Positions 46,578-55,211 are shown, numbered from the stretch's first letter. The stretch is DNA of 64,000 nt from Cryobacterium luteum (GCF_900110125.1 NZ_FOCN01000016.1:1-64000); one strand, 5' to 3'. Notes: generated by a model not told the origin, from the sequence alone. Translations and numbers: made by a program.

Positions 46578-47720
46578 ATGGCCGCGCTTCCGCCCGCCTC
46601 AGACCGAGGCGACAGTGACCTCGATCCAGCCTCCGGCCGGCACAGCGAGGCCGACGACCTGGCCGGGGAGGCCGGCGACACCTGGTGGTCCTCGGCCGAC
46701 GACGACGAACCCGAGTTCGACGAGTCGAGCGTGCGCGTGCGCCCCGGCCGTAAGGGCAGTAAGCCCCGTTCCAAGACCCGGCCGAGCCATCAGGACGCCC
46801 TGACCGGACGCATCCTCTCGGTCGACCGCGGACGCTACACCGTCATGCTCGACGAGAACCTGCCCACCGAACGGCGCATTACGACCGCGAGGGCGAGCGA
46901 GCTGCGCAAGAAGGCCGTCGTCAACGGCGACCGCGTCGACATCGTCGGCGACACCACCGGCGCCGAGGGCAGCCTGGCTCGCATCGTACGGATCGTGCCG
47001 CGGGACACCCTGCTCCGGCGCAGCGCCGACGACACCGACGCCGTCGAGCGCGTGATCGTCGCCAATGCCGACCAGATGCTCATCGTGGTCGCGGCCGCCA
47101 ACCCGGAGCCGCGCATCCGCTTGGTGGATCGCTACCTGGTCGCGGCCTACGACGCCGGCGTGAAGCCCATTCTGTGCATCACCAAGACCGACCTCGCCGA
47201 CCCGGCCGCGTTCCTGGCCAACTTCGCCGGCCTCGACCTGCCCGTGTTCCAGAGCGGTGAGGGCGGCATGCCGATCGAGGCGATCTCGGCGGCGCTGATC
47301 GGGCACGACACGGTCTTCGTCGGGCACTCCGGCGTCGGCAAATCCACCCTCGTGAACGCGCTCGTGCCCGGCACCAACCGGGCCATCGGCGTCGTCAACA
47401 CCGTGACCGGCCGCGGACGCCACACCTCGTCGTCGACCGTGTCACTGCGCCTGCAAACGGATGCCGGCCGCGGCTGGGTCATCGACACCCCCGGCGTGCG
47501 GTCCTTCGGCCTGGGCCACATCAACACCGACAACATCCTCAGGGCGTTCACCGACCTCGCTGCGATCGCCGAGCGCTGCCCGCGCGGCTGCACCCACCTG
47601 CCCGGCTCGCCGGACTGCGCGATCGTCGATGCCGTCGAGGCCGACGAGCTCGGCGACACCGGCCGGGTGCGCCTCGACTCGCTGCAGCGCCTGCTCGCGA
47701 CGTTCGCGCCCGCCCGCTGA
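46578..47720 (+). CDS. rsgA: Ribosome small-subunit-dependent GTPase A
   Basis: A 380-residue circularly permuted GTPase for late 30S assembly. After an acidic, low-complexity N-terminal extension (1-75) comes an OB fold, then G4 (ITKTD) before G1 (GHSGVGKST) and G3 (DTPGVRSF), then the zinc cluster CPRGCTHLPGSPDC. ATG follows the aroA stop directly, so the two are [12 protein letters not shown]. Confidence 0.95.
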   Translation: MAALPPASDRGDSDLDPASGRHSEADDLAGEAGDTWWSSADDDEPEFDESSVRVRPGRKGSKPRSKTRPSHQDALTGRILSVDRGRYTVMLDENLPTERRITTARASELRKKAVVNGDRVDIVGDTTGAEGSLARIVRIVPRDTLLRRSADDTDAVERVIVANADQMLIVVAAANPEPRIRLVDRYLVAAYDAGVKPILCITKTDLADPAAFLANFAGLDLPVFQSGEGGMPIEAISAALIGHDTVFVGHSGVGKSTLVNALVPGTNRAIGVVNTVTGRGRHTSSSTVSLRLQTDAGRGWVIDTPGVRSFGLGHINTDNILRAFTDLAAIAERCPRGCTHLPGSPDCAIVDAVEADELGDTGRVRLDSLQRLLATFAPAR

Positions 47721-47757
47721 GCCGGCTCGCCAGGTCGGCCGCGGATACGATGGAAAC

Positions 47758-48237
47758 ATGACGGATTCAGCACGCCTCGCAGTCGGCGACACGGCCCCCC
47801 AGTTCACTCTGACCGACCAGGATGGGGCATCCGTTTCGCTGAGCGGTTTCGCCGGCAGCAAGGTCGTCGTGTACTTCTACCCGGCGGCGATGACCCCCGG
47901 CTGCACAACGCAGGCCTGCGACTTTCGGGACAACCTCGGATCACTCAAGTCGGCCGGCTATCAGGTGCTCGGCCTGTCCAAAGACGCCCCGGCCAAGCTT
48001 AAGAAGTTCCAGGAGCACGATGCGGTCAACTTTCCGCTGCTCAGCGACACCGACCTCGCCGTGCACCGCGCGTATGGCGCGTGGGGCGAGAAGAACCTGT
48101 ACGGCAAGATCGTCACCGGCGTGCTGCGGTCGACCTTCGTGATCGACGAGGCCGGCGTCATCACGCACGCGCTGTACAACGTGAAGGCCACCGGGCACGT
48201 CGCGAGCCTGCGCAAGAAGCTCGGCATCGACGCCTGA
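47758..48237 (+). CDS. bcp: Thiol peroxidase, Bcp/PrxQ type
   Basis: A 159-residue peroxiredoxin reducing hydroperoxides with thioredoxin. The peroxidatic Cys is C49 and the resolving Cys C54 (TPGCTTQACDF), the PrxQ spacing. Active-site Pro/Thr and FVIDEAGVITHALYNV are present. It follows rsgA by 37 bp and may share its transcript. A GC hairpin (48249-48265) follows the stop. Confidence 0.95.
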   Translation: MTDSARLAVGDTAPQFTLTDQDGASVSLSGFAGSKVVVYFYPAAMTPGCTTQACDFRDNLGSLKSAGYQVLGLSKDAPAKLKKFQEHDAVNFPLLSDTDLAVHRAYGAWGEKNLYGKIVTGVLRSTFVIDEAGVITHALYNVKATGHVASLRKKLGIDA

Positions 48238-48248
48238 GGTTGAGCGAC

Positions 48249-48265
48249 CGGGCCGTCACGGCCCG
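48249..48265 (+). terminator. Short hairpin after bcp
   Basis: A 7-bp stem CGGGCCG/CGGCCCG with loop TCA lies 12 bases past the bcp stop and between convergent genes. No T-run, so assignment is weak. Confidence 0.4.
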
Positions 48266-48291
48266 CACACGGCCGCTCTGGGCCCAGCCGG

Positions 48292-48741
48292 TCAGTCGGT
48301 TTCGGACTCGGGCTCGTGGCTGGTCGCGGCAACGACCCGGGGGTTGAAGACCAGCACGAGCACGATGATCGAGGGCAGCAGCAGCGCCCAGCCCACGTCG
48401 GGCCGGGCGTAGATCCCCTGAAAACAGCCGATGGCTATCATGACCTGCACGAGCTGCCAGGTCACGGCGGCACCGCGAATCCACGGCCGTCGACGCAGTG
48501 CCCCGACGGTGATGGCGCTGACCCACACGGCAGCGACCACGGTGAGGGCCAGCAGGGCGAGCGAGGCGCCTACCGAGTTGGGGGTGTCGATGAGCAGTTC
48601 GAGCACCCACCAGGCGCTCAAGACCCAGAGGGCGAGTGCTTCCAGCGTGAGCAGCACGATGAACACCCCCAACATGGGGGCACGACGAAGCGCCTGGAGG
48701 TCAATCCAGGCTGGGCGCCCTGTACCAGAGCCGCTGTTCAC
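48292..48741 (-). CDS. Conserved four-helix membrane protein
   Basis: A 149-residue protein with four predicted helices (about 24-46, 58-80, 90-107, 117-134) and a charged C-terminus. It starts with GTG and no clear binding site. No domain is recognised; such proteins are frequent in Actinobacteria next to whiB1. Function unknown. Confidence 0.75.
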   Translation of the reverse strand: MNSGSGTGRPAWIDLQALRRAPMLGVFIVLLTLEALALWVLSAWWVLELLIDTPNSVGASLALLALTVVAAVWVSAITVGALRRRPWIRGAAVTWQLVQVMIAIGCFQGIYARPDVGWALLLPSIIVLVLVFNPRVVAATSHEPESETD

Positions 48742-48804
48742 AGCGAAAAGCCATACAAAACTATTGATTTGATACCTCTATTATGGGACGATATTTGAGG
48801 CCCG

Positions 48805-48837
48805 GTTGACGCTCACAGGGACGTGAGCTGTTTCAAC
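48805..48837. promoter_or_regulatory. Composite inverted repeat upstream of whiB1
   Basis: GCTCAC, six bases, GTGAGC, framed by GTTGA and TCAAC. It lies about 100 bp before the whiB1 ATG, in the 193-bp gap shared with the divergent membrane gene. It is a candidate operator; mycobacterial whiB1 is controlled by a cAMP-receptor-type factor, but this sequence has inverted half-site order, so the factor is unclear. Confidence 0.4.
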
Positions 48838-48934
48838 GCGGTTATCGCGCAGATCCCATCTTCCTGCAACCGGTCATCACCCCTGCAACTCTGGCCAATC
48901 GGCCGTGCACCCATGTAATAAAAGGAGCATCCCT

Positions 48935-49183
48935 ATGGACTGGCGCGATAAAGCTGCCTGCCTCACCGCTGACCCGGAACTTTTCTTTCCGGTCGGTAAC
49001 ACTGGACCCGCTGTGGACCAGATCGAGAAGGCCAAGTCGGTGTGCGCTCGATGCAACGTCACCGAGGTGTGCCTCCAGTACGCCCTCGAGACCGGCCAGG
49101 ACTCCGGAGTCTGGGGCGGTCTGAGCGAAGACGAGCGCCGCGCGCTCAAGCGCCGCGCCGCACGCGCCCGCCGCGCCTCCTAG
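48935..49183 (+). CDS. whiB1: WhiB-family iron-sulfur transcription factor, WhiB1
   Basis: An 82-residue [4Fe-4S] protein with cysteines at 9, 37, 40 and 46, the same positions as in mycobacterial WhiB1, followed by GVWGG (beta-turn) and a basic C-terminal KRRAARARR that contacts DNA. WhiB1 binds the sigma factor and senses nitric oxide. AAAGGAG precedes ATG 48935 by 8 bases. The neighbouring pdtaS and the order to secA and mtrB are conserved in actinobacteria. Confidence 0.96.
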   Translation: MDWRDKAACLTADPELFFPVGNTGPAVDQIEKAKSVCARCNVTEVCLQYALETGQDSGVWGGLSEDERRALKRRAARARRAS

Positions 49184-49205
49184 CGAGCCAGCGCACCGAC
49201 AGAAC

Positions 49206-49256
49206 GCGAGCCTACGGCCCTCCGGTATTCCCGGAAGGGCCTGGGCTCGCTTTTTT
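49206..49256 (+). terminator. Rho-independent terminator after whiB1
   Basis: Outer stem GCGAGCC/GGCTCGC with an inner paired segment GGCCCT...AGGGCC, followed directly by TTTTTT. This is the best classical terminator in the window. Confidence 0.92.
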
Positions 49257-49289
49257 ATGCCCGCCGGCGCCCTCGTGCGGCGCCCCCGG

Positions 49290-49494
49290 GGCGCGCGACG
49301 GGCATCCGCTGCCGGGCGCACCTTATGCAACCGGGCCCATGATCTAATCTGGGCCCAGTTTCCGGGACCGGGCCCGGAAACATGTCCACGCGGGCCGTCT
49401 CCGGAAGTGCCACGGTCCGTTCCGGCCGCGCGACCGGCATCCGCTTGCTGGGCCCACCCTATGAACGTGGGCCCAGTTTCTAAACTGGGCCCAT
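49290..49494. repeat. Tandem imperfect direct repeat rich in GGGCCC
   Basis: Two related units of about 70 bases start near 49295 and 49430 (period 135). Both read GAC, GGCATCCGCT, a GGGC-rich stretch, ACC, TATG, AAC, then GGGCCCA twice. Unit 2 includes a 12+12 inverted repeat (49468-49493: TGGGCCCAGTTT, CT, complement). Between units there is a GTTTCCGGG/CCCGGAAAC inverted pair (49358-49381). This 348-bp gap between whiB1 and pdtaS holds no gene. Confidence 0.7.
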
Positions 49495-49516
49495 GGACGG
49501 GGCCCGGGCCCCGTCC
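49495..49516. repeat. 22-bp perfect palindrome, copy 2
   Basis: Identical to 35894-35915 (inverted GGACGGGGCCC). It sits 15 bases after the pdtaS stop, adjoining the GGGCCC repeat cluster. Confidence 0.8.
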
Positions 49517-49531
49517 ACGAAAAAGGCGGGG

Positions 49532-51025
49532 CTAATTCTCCTGCATGAAACGCAGGGGGATCTCGATGGTGACCTCGGTGCCGCTGCCCATCATGGTGTG
49601 CCAGTCGATAGTGCCGCCGAGTTCGCCCTGAATGAGGGTACGCACGATCTGCGTGCCGAGGCCCGAACCGACCTTGCCCTCCGGCAGGCCGGCGCCGGTG
49701 TCGCGCACCATCACGGTGAGGGTCTCGTCGCTGCGCTGCGCCTCGATCGACACCTCACCTTCGCGTCCGGCCAGGCCGTGCTCGACCGCGTTGGTGACGA
49801 GTTCGGTCAGCACGAGCGCGAGCGGTGTCGCGTACGCGCTCGGCAGCGTTCCGAAACTGCCAAAGGACTTCGGATGCACGGTGGTGTTGTGAGCGGATGC
49901 GACCTCCACCGTCAGCAGCAGCACCCGTTCGAAGACGGCGTCGAAGTCGACAATCTGGCTGAGCCCCTCCGAGAGGGTGTCGTGCACGACCGCGATGGCC
50001 GCGACCCGCCGCATCGCCTGGGTCAGCGCCTCGCGCGCGCGGTCGGACTGGGTGCGCCGTGCCTGGATGCGCAGCAGCGACGCGACGGTCTGCAAGTTGT
50101 TCTTGACCCGGTGATGAATCTCTCGAATGGTGGCATCCTTGGTGATCAGCTCCCGTTCCTGATGCCGCAGCTCGGTGACGTCTCGGGAGAGAATGATCGC
50201 GCCGACCCGTTCGCCGCGGTTGCGAATGGGAATCGCGCGCAGCGACACCGTCACCCCGCGCGCTTCGATATCGGTGCGCCACGGCGCGCGCCCGGTAACC
50301 ACGAGGGGCAGAGACTCGTCGACGACGGCGGTGCCGGTGAGCAGGCCGGTGGTGACTTCAGCGAGCGACTCGCCCTCGAGTTCCTCGGCGAAGCCCATGC
50401 GGTTGAATGCGGAGAGCGCATTCGGGCTGGCAAAGGTGGTCAGGCCGTCGACATCGAGCCGCAGCAGGCCGTCCGATGCGCGCGGGGCGCCGCGGCGCGG
50501 CCCGGTCGGGGCGCCGAGGTCGGGAAAGTCCCCGGAGGCGATCATGGCGAACAGATCGTTTGCGCAGTCGTTGAAGGTGAGCTCCTGACGGCTCGGCGTA
50601 CGTGCCTCACTCAGGTTGGTGTGGCGGGTGAGCACCGCCACCGGGGAAGGCGCCACCTCGGCACCGGTCGTGCTCAGCCGACGCAGCACCGGGATGGCAC
50701 GCACCCGAGTGGGAGTTTCCTCGTACCAGTCGGGGGCCGTGGTATCGACGATCTTGGCGGTCTCGAACGCTTCGGTGACCTGATTGCGCCACTCGGCCTT
50801 GACCTGCTGACCGACGAAGTCCCGATAGAACAGGGTGGCGGCACTCGACGGGCGCGCGTGCGCGACCGCCACGAAGTTGCCGGAACTCGTCGGAACCCAC
50901 ACGACGATATCCGCGAAGGCGAGGTCAGCCAGCAGCTGGCCGTCCGCAACGAGCATGTGCAGCCAGTCCACATCTTCCGCGCTGCTGCGGCCCTGGGCAA
51001 GTACGAGATCACTGAGAGTCGACAC
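49532..51025 (-). CDS. pdtaS: Cytoplasmic sensor histidine kinase PdtaS
   Basis: A 497-residue soluble kinase. Residues 1-160 form the GAF-like sensor (STLSDLVLAQGRSSAEDVDWLHMLVADGQLLADLAFADIVVW in segments typical of PdtaS), a PAS domain follows (about 175-295), then HisKA_2 with phospho-acceptor in REIHHRVKNNLQT and an HWE-like ATPase (NAVEHGLAG, DTGAGLP). In mycobacteria PdtaS phosphorylates the RNA-binding antiterminator PdtaR; no pdtaR is in this window. Start GTG at 51025; an in-frame GTG 6 bases upstream is possible. Confidence 0.92.
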   Translation of the reverse strand: MSTLSDLVLAQGRSSAEDVDWLHMLVADGQLLADLAFADIVVWVPTSSGNFVAVAHARPSSAATLFYRDFVGQQVKAEWRNQVTEAFETAKIVDTTAPDWYEETPTRVRAIPVLRRLSTTGAEVAPSPVAVLTRHTNLSEARTPSRQELTFNDCANDLFAMIASGDFPDLGAPTGPRRGAPRASDGLLRLDVDGLTTFASPNALSAFNRMGFAEELEGESLAEVTTGLLTGTAVVDESLPLVVTGRAPWRTDIEARGVTVSLRAIPIRNRGERVGAIILSRDVTELRHQERELITKDATIREIHHRVKNNLQTVASLLRIQARRTQSDRAREALTQAMRRVAAIAVVHDTLSEGLSQIVDFDAVFERVLLLTVEVASAHNTTVHPKSFGSFGTLPSAYATPLALVLTELVTNAVEHGLAGREGEVSIEAQRSDETLTVMVRDTGAGLPEGKVGSGLGTQIVRTLIQGELGGTIDWHTMMGSGTEVTIEIPLRFMQEN

Positions 51026-51103
51026 CCTCACTAGCCTAGATCCCCGCGCGCTTCCCCGAAGCCCGCTGTGGTGGCAGTACAAAATTGGGTCCATGATGTG
51101 ATC

Positions 51104-51568
51104 ATGCACACGACGCCGGCACCGAAGGATCGCACCTTGATTCTCATCCTCAGCATCATCGGCGTCCTCGTGCTCGTCTCTCTTGTTGTGGTCTTCACGC
51201 GGGGGGCACCGGAAACGCTCGATCCGACCACTCCGGAAGGCGTGGTGCAGGCCTATTCCGCGGCCGTGATCGACGGTGATGAGGCGGCCGTTGCCGCATT
51301 CCTCACGGAGGACGCCGCGGTGGGCTGCAGCCAGGGTGAGCGCGGTCCGACCGACAACCTGCGGGTCGTCCTGGTGTCCACGACGGTTCGTCCCGATTCG
51401 GCCGATGTCATCGTGTCGCTGGTCACCTCCTACGACGACGGTCCATTCGGTGCCTCCGAGTATGAGTTCGAGAGCAACTTCGACCTGGTCAGGGTCGACG
51501 GCGACTGGTTGATCGCTCAGGCCCCGTGGGAGCTCACCATCTGCCCGAACCCGACGTTGACGAAATGA
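51104..51568 (+). CDS. Single-helix membrane-anchored hypothetical protein
   Basis: A 154-residue protein with one N-terminal membrane helix (about 11-34: LILILSIIGVLVLVSLVVVF) and a small extracytoplasmic domain beginning TTPEGVVQAYSAAVIDGDEAAVAAFLTEDA, resembling the SnoaL/NTF2-like fold. No lipobox. Divergent from pdtaS and 27 bp before the large repeated membrane gene, probably co-transcribed with it. Function unknown. Confidence 0.75.
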   Translation: MHTTPAPKDRTLILILSIIGVLVLVSLVVVFTRGAPETLDPTTPEGVVQAYSAAVIDGDEAAVAAFLTEDAAVGCSQGERGPTDNLRVVLVSTTVRPDSADVIVSLVTSYDDGPFGASEYEFESNFDLVRVDGDWLIAQAPWELTICPNPTLTK

Positions 51569-51595
51569 TCGTGACGACATGACGGCGACGCGATA

Positions 51596-53308
51596 ATGTC
51601 CGTTCTGGTTCTCCTCGTTCTTCTCGTCGTGTTGGGCGCCGGCATCACCGCCATCGTTGTGGTCGTGCGCCGATCAGCCGGGCAACCCGGCAGCGCCTCG
51701 GCCCCGGCTGCGCGCCGAGTGGTGGTGTACGTTCTGCTGTTCGCGCTGGTGGTCATCGGCGCGATCGGCCTCAGCGGCCTTCTGGGACGCCTCCTCGACA
51801 CCGGAAATCTCCCGACCGGCCCCAACCTGGCCGGGAGCGATGTGTCAGCGCTGGCGCGGTCGCTGGCCTTCACCCTGATCGCCGGCCCGTTCGCCTCGTT
51901 GCTGTGGTGGGTGCTCTGGCGGCGATTGGCCGGCGCGGAGCGTGAGTCGATCGCCTGGGGGCTGTACCTCGCCGGCATGCAGACTGTTGCGCTCGTGACG
52001 GCGACCTCGGCCCTGCTCTCGACCCTTGCCGCGCTGGTGCGCACCGACTGGCAGCCGCGCAGCTTCGCGATCGCGCTGGTCTGGGCTCTGGTCTGGGCCT
52101 GTCACCGGTGGATGTCCCGGCATCACGCCAAAAGCCCCACCCGGCTGACCGGCGTCGCGCCGATCCTCGGCGCGATTTTCGGCCTGCTGATCGGGGCCGT
52201 CGGCGCAGTGACCGCCGTGGCGTCCGTGGTGAACGCGGCCGTCGACGCCCTGCTCTTCTCGACCGCCGTCGGCGACCCGTGGTGGCGGCTGACGCTGCAG
52301 GCCGGCGTCTGGCTGCTCGGCGGCGGCCTGATCTGGTGGTGGCAGTGGATGCGTGAGCACGCCCAGCTGGTGCGCGGCGTACTGGCCGATCTCGTGCTCA
52401 TCGTCGTGGGTATCGCCGCCGCAGCCGCCACAACTCTGGTCGGAACGGGAACGGTGCTGTTCGTGCTGCTCCGGCTGGCTTTCGCCCGGGAGTCCTCGCT
52501 CAACGATATTCTCGACCCGGTCGGTACCGCCATCGCGGCGGCGCTCGTGGGCGCCCTGGTCTGGTCCTACCACCACGGCCTGCTGCGGCAGCGCCCGGTG
52601 CTGAGTCGGCTGGCCGCGAGCCTCGTCGTTTCCGGTTTCGGACTGGTGGCGGCCGCGACCGGGCTGGGCATCGTGGTCAACGCCCTGCTGGCTGGCCTGG
52701 CACCGGTCGTGGTCGGGTCGGACACCCGCTCACTGCTGCTCGGCGGCCTCAGCGCGGCACTCGTCGGCGGCCCGGTCTGGTGGGCCACCTGGAAGCCGCT
52801 GCGCCCGGTCGATCCGGTGTTCGCGCAGGTGACGGGCCGCCGGGTTTACCTCATTCTGATCTTCGGGCTCAGCGCGATCGTGGCGATCATCACCCTGCTC
52901 GTGATCGGCTACCGGGTGTTCGAGTTCGCCCTCGACGATCTGAGCGGGCAGAGCCTGCTCGACCGGGTGCGAGCACCGCTCGGGCTGCTCGTCGCCACCG
53001 GCCTCGCCGCCGGATACCACTTCTCGGTCTGGCGACGGGACCGGTCGGCCCTGGCCGCGGCCGGCCTGCCAGGCCGTGCCATCCACCGGGTGATCCTGGT
53101 CACGGCCGGAGACCCGACCGCACTGCGTGACCTCATCGCCGATCTGACCGGAGCCGCCATAACCGTCTGGTCGCGCGCTGACTCGCCCGCTGATTCTTTG
53201 CCGTCGGTCGAGCGCCTCAGGCTGGCCTTCGCGGGAGTGACAGCACCGCGCGTGCTGGTCGTCGTGGGTGCCGGCGGCAGTGTCGACGTGGTCCCGCTGC
53301 GGAATTGA
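51596..53308 (+). CDS. DUF5671-type membrane protein with about six repeated modules
   Basis: A 570-residue protein of at least 14 predicted helices. It is built from roughly six similar modules of about 75-90 residues, each containing two or more helices, a polar loop and an endpoint with a Trp-rich helix, for example LLWWVLWRRL, LVWACHRWM, LIWWWQWM, LVWSYHHGL, PVWWATWKPL and GYHFSVWRR. This is the DUF5671 pattern. A soluble C-terminal tail (485-570) ends VLVVVGAGGSVDVVPLRN. Transport or envelope role unknown. Confidence 0.8.
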   Translation: MSVLVLLVLLVVLGAGITAIVVVVRRSAGQPGSASAPAARRVVVYVLLFALVVIGAIGLSGLLGRLLDTGNLPTGPNLAGSDVSALARSLAFTLIAGPFASLLWWVLWRRLAGAERESIAWGLYLAGMQTVALVTATSALLSTLAALVRTDWQPRSFAIALVWALVWACHRWMSRHHAKSPTRLTGVAPILGAIFGLLIGAVGAVTAVASVVNAAVDALLFSTAVGDPWWRLTLQAGVWLLGGGLIWWWQWMREHAQLVRGVLADLVLIVVGIAAAAATTLVGTGTVLFVLLRLAFARESSLNDILDPVGTAIAAALVGALVWSYHHGLLRQRPVLSRLAASLVVSGFGLVAAATGLGIVVNALLAGLAPVVVGSDTRSLLLGGLSAALVGGPVWWATWKPLRPVDPVFAQVTGRRVYLILIFGLSAIVAIITLLVIGYRVFEFALDDLSGQSLLDRVRAPLGLLVATGLAAGYHFSVWRRDRSALAAAGLPGRAIHRVILVTAGDPTALRDLIADLTGAAITVWSRADSPADSLPSVERLRLAFAGVTAPRVLVVVGAGGSVDVVPLRN

Positions 53309-53313
53309 TCCGG

Positions 53314-54579
53314 TCACTGCGCCGGGGCCGCCTTGCGGGCGGGCCACCACGCGCGCCGCGGCATCCGCTTTGATGCCTGAGCCGGAGCGACGATGAGTTC
53401 TTCCAACACAAAACGACGGATGCCCAGGCGCACCGGAGACTTCGGGCTCGCGTCCCGCAGGGTGCGACCGGTGAGTATCGCCACGTCGAGGGCTCCCTGG
53501 TCGTGCGGCACCAGAACGGGATCCTGGATACTGCCGTAACGCAGCAGCATGGCCGCCACCTGACCGCGTGGATTCAGCCCGACAGCGCTCGACCGTACCT
53601 GGTTCATCACGACGCTGACCGTGGTGCTCCCGATCGTTTCGGTGAGGTCGCTCCAGGTGCGCAGAAACCGGGCCATGCCGACCGGGTCGGCCAGCCCGCA
53701 GGCGACGACGTGATCGGCCACGCGCAGGGCCGTGATGGTGGCCGCATTGCGGCGGGGTGCCCGAAGGTCGCTGGACAACTCTTCGTCGCTCTCGAGGTTG
53801 AAGCCGGTGTCGAGCACCACGTAATCCGTCCAGTGCCGCAGCGCGTCGATGGTGCGGGTGACGCGCTCCGTGGAGAGTTCGGGCCAGCGTGACGACAGGC
53901 CGAGGCCGGTGAGCACCCAGAAGGCGCCCTTGGGCGAGTTGTACCGCTGAGCGATGCGTTCCAGTTCCGATTGGTTCAGGCTGTCGCTGCCGGCCAGCCG
54001 GCACGCGGCCGCGAAGCCCGGTGCCTCATCGAGCATGCCGAGGCTCGGTGCGATCGAGGCACTGTAGGTGTCGAGGTCGGCCAACACCACGGTGTGGCCG
54101 GCCGCGGCGATTTCCGCGGCGATGTTGATGGCGAGGGTGGTCCGTCCGGGAGCGCCCGACGGCCCCCAGACCGCGATCACCGAACCGGTATTGAGCGCGC
54201 CGCCGGTGAGTTGCCGCTCCCCCACACGCAACGGAACGACGACGCCCGACACAAGCAGGTCCTCGATGTTCGACCAGTCGCAGGGGATCGCTACCGTTTC
54301 GTAGAGGCCGAGCGTGCCGGCGTGGCGCCGTTCCTGTTCCGTCGCGGTGAGGGCGACCACCCGGATTCCGCGTTCGTCACAGGCGGCGATCAACTGACCG
54401 GTCAATGATTCCCGGCGGCCGCTGACCACCACGACGTGCGGCTGTCCGTGGGAGAGAGTCTCCAGAAATTCGCGGGCGGTGTCAACGCGCGTGACCACGC
54501 TGTGATTGCAGTCGATGATGTCGGACAGCATGCGCTGTTCGGTGGCCCGGTCCAGAACGAGCGCGAGCCGGGCCATCAC
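53314..54579 (-). CDS. CpaE/MinD-like P-loop ATPase
   Basis: A 421-residue protein: receiver-like N-terminus (1-110, VVVSGRRESLTGQLIAACDERGIRVVALT), then a ParA/MinD-type ATPase. The deviant Walker A reads GPSGAPGRTTLAINIA, without the signature Lys of MinD/ParA at the first position; Walker B-like VVLADLDTYSASIAP and DYVVLDTGFNLES follow. It ends with a basic tail. In tad loci CpaE positions the pilus apparatus. It overlaps the SAF gene (GTGA); the other tad genes are absent. Confidence 0.85.
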   Translation of the reverse strand: MMARLALVLDRATEQRMLSDIIDCNHSVVTRVDTAREFLETLSHGQPHVVVVSGRRESLTGQLIAACDERGIRVVALTATEQERRHAGTLGLYETVAIPCDWSNIEDLLVSGVVVPLRVGERQLTGGALNTGSVIAVWGPSGAPGRTTLAINIAAEIAAAGHTVVLADLDTYSASIAPSLGMLDEAPGFAAACRLAGSDSLNQSELERIAQRYNSPKGAFWVLTGLGLSSRWPELSTERVTRTIDALRHWTDYVVLDTGFNLESDEELSSDLRAPRRNAATITALRVADHVVACGLADPVGMARFLRTWSDLTETIGSTTVSVVMNQVRSSAVGLNPRGQVAAMLLRYGSIQDPVLVPHDQGALDVAILTGRTLRDASPKSPVRLGIRRFVLEELIVAPAQASKRMPRRAWWPARKAAPAQ

Positions 54580-55211
54580 GCACCTGCCGGGGTGTTCACG
54601 GGAACGATTGCGAGGGCGTCGCCGTTCATGACGGCTTCGAGCACCGCGCCCACCGTGGCCTTCGGCACGAGCATCTCGACCGATTGGCCGCTGGAAGCCG
54701 CGATGATGCCGGTCGGTTCGACGATACGCACGACGACGGCCTGCCCCACCAGGATCGTCGGCGGCGCGTATTCGCTTGGTCCGGTCGCGCGCGCCGACCA
54801 GATATCGACGACGGATCCGGCCGAGATGGACCCGGCCAGTCCGCCGGGGATGTCGACGACGACGCTGGTGACGTCGCTCCCCGACGAGTCACCGACCGCT
54901 GACCGGGCCACGAGTTCGCCGGCCAGAATGGTCTGGGTGACCAGCAGCCCACCCTTCAGGTCCGCTGAGGGCACAAGATACAGGTCCGTCGCGCCGCCGA
55001 GCTGCACGCGGGTCAGGGTGACGTCGGCTGTCTTCAGATGGTCGCCGACGGTCAGCGTGTGCCGTGCGGTGTAGACCGCCGTGGTGCGATCACTGCCGGC
55101 GACGATCATTCCGACTCCCGCGATCGACGCGGCGACGAGTACCAGACCGATGACGAATCGGGGATCGACCCAGAATCGGCGGCGCGTGCGGGTGGGACGG
55201 GGTGTTTTCAT
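54576..55211 (-). CDS. SAF-domain protein, CpaB/RcpC-like
   Basis: A 211-residue protein with one N-terminal helix (18-38) and a SAF domain (about 48-115, HTLTVGDHLKTADVTLTRVQ and GGLLVTQTILAGELVARSAV) followed by a CpaB-like C-terminal half (GSVVDIWSARATG). CpaB is a periplasmic component of Flp/tad pili. Here only CpaB- and CpaE-like proteins are found, so a diverged role is likely. It follows the LSm-like gene by 57 bp. Confidence 0.82.
   Translation of the reverse strand: MKTPRPTRTRRRFWVDPRFVIGLVLVAASIAGVGMIVAGSDRTTAVYTARHTLTVGDHLKTADVTLTRVQLGGATDLYLVPSADLKGGLLVTQTILAGELVARSAVGDSSGSDVTSVVVDIPGGLAGSISAGSVVDIWSARATGPSEYAPPTILVGQAVVVRIVEPTGIIAASSGQSVEMLVPKATVGAVLEAVMNGDALAIVPVNTPAGA

Noticed and set aside
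49257-49516. CRISPR array in the whiB1-pdtaS gap
   Set aside because: Only two imperfect units 135 bp apart, with no regular short repeat-spacer pattern and no cas genes.
53314-55211. A complete tad/Flp pilus locus
   Set aside because: Only CpaE-like and SAF proteins are present; no TadA, TadB/C, prepilin or peptidase gene lies in the window.
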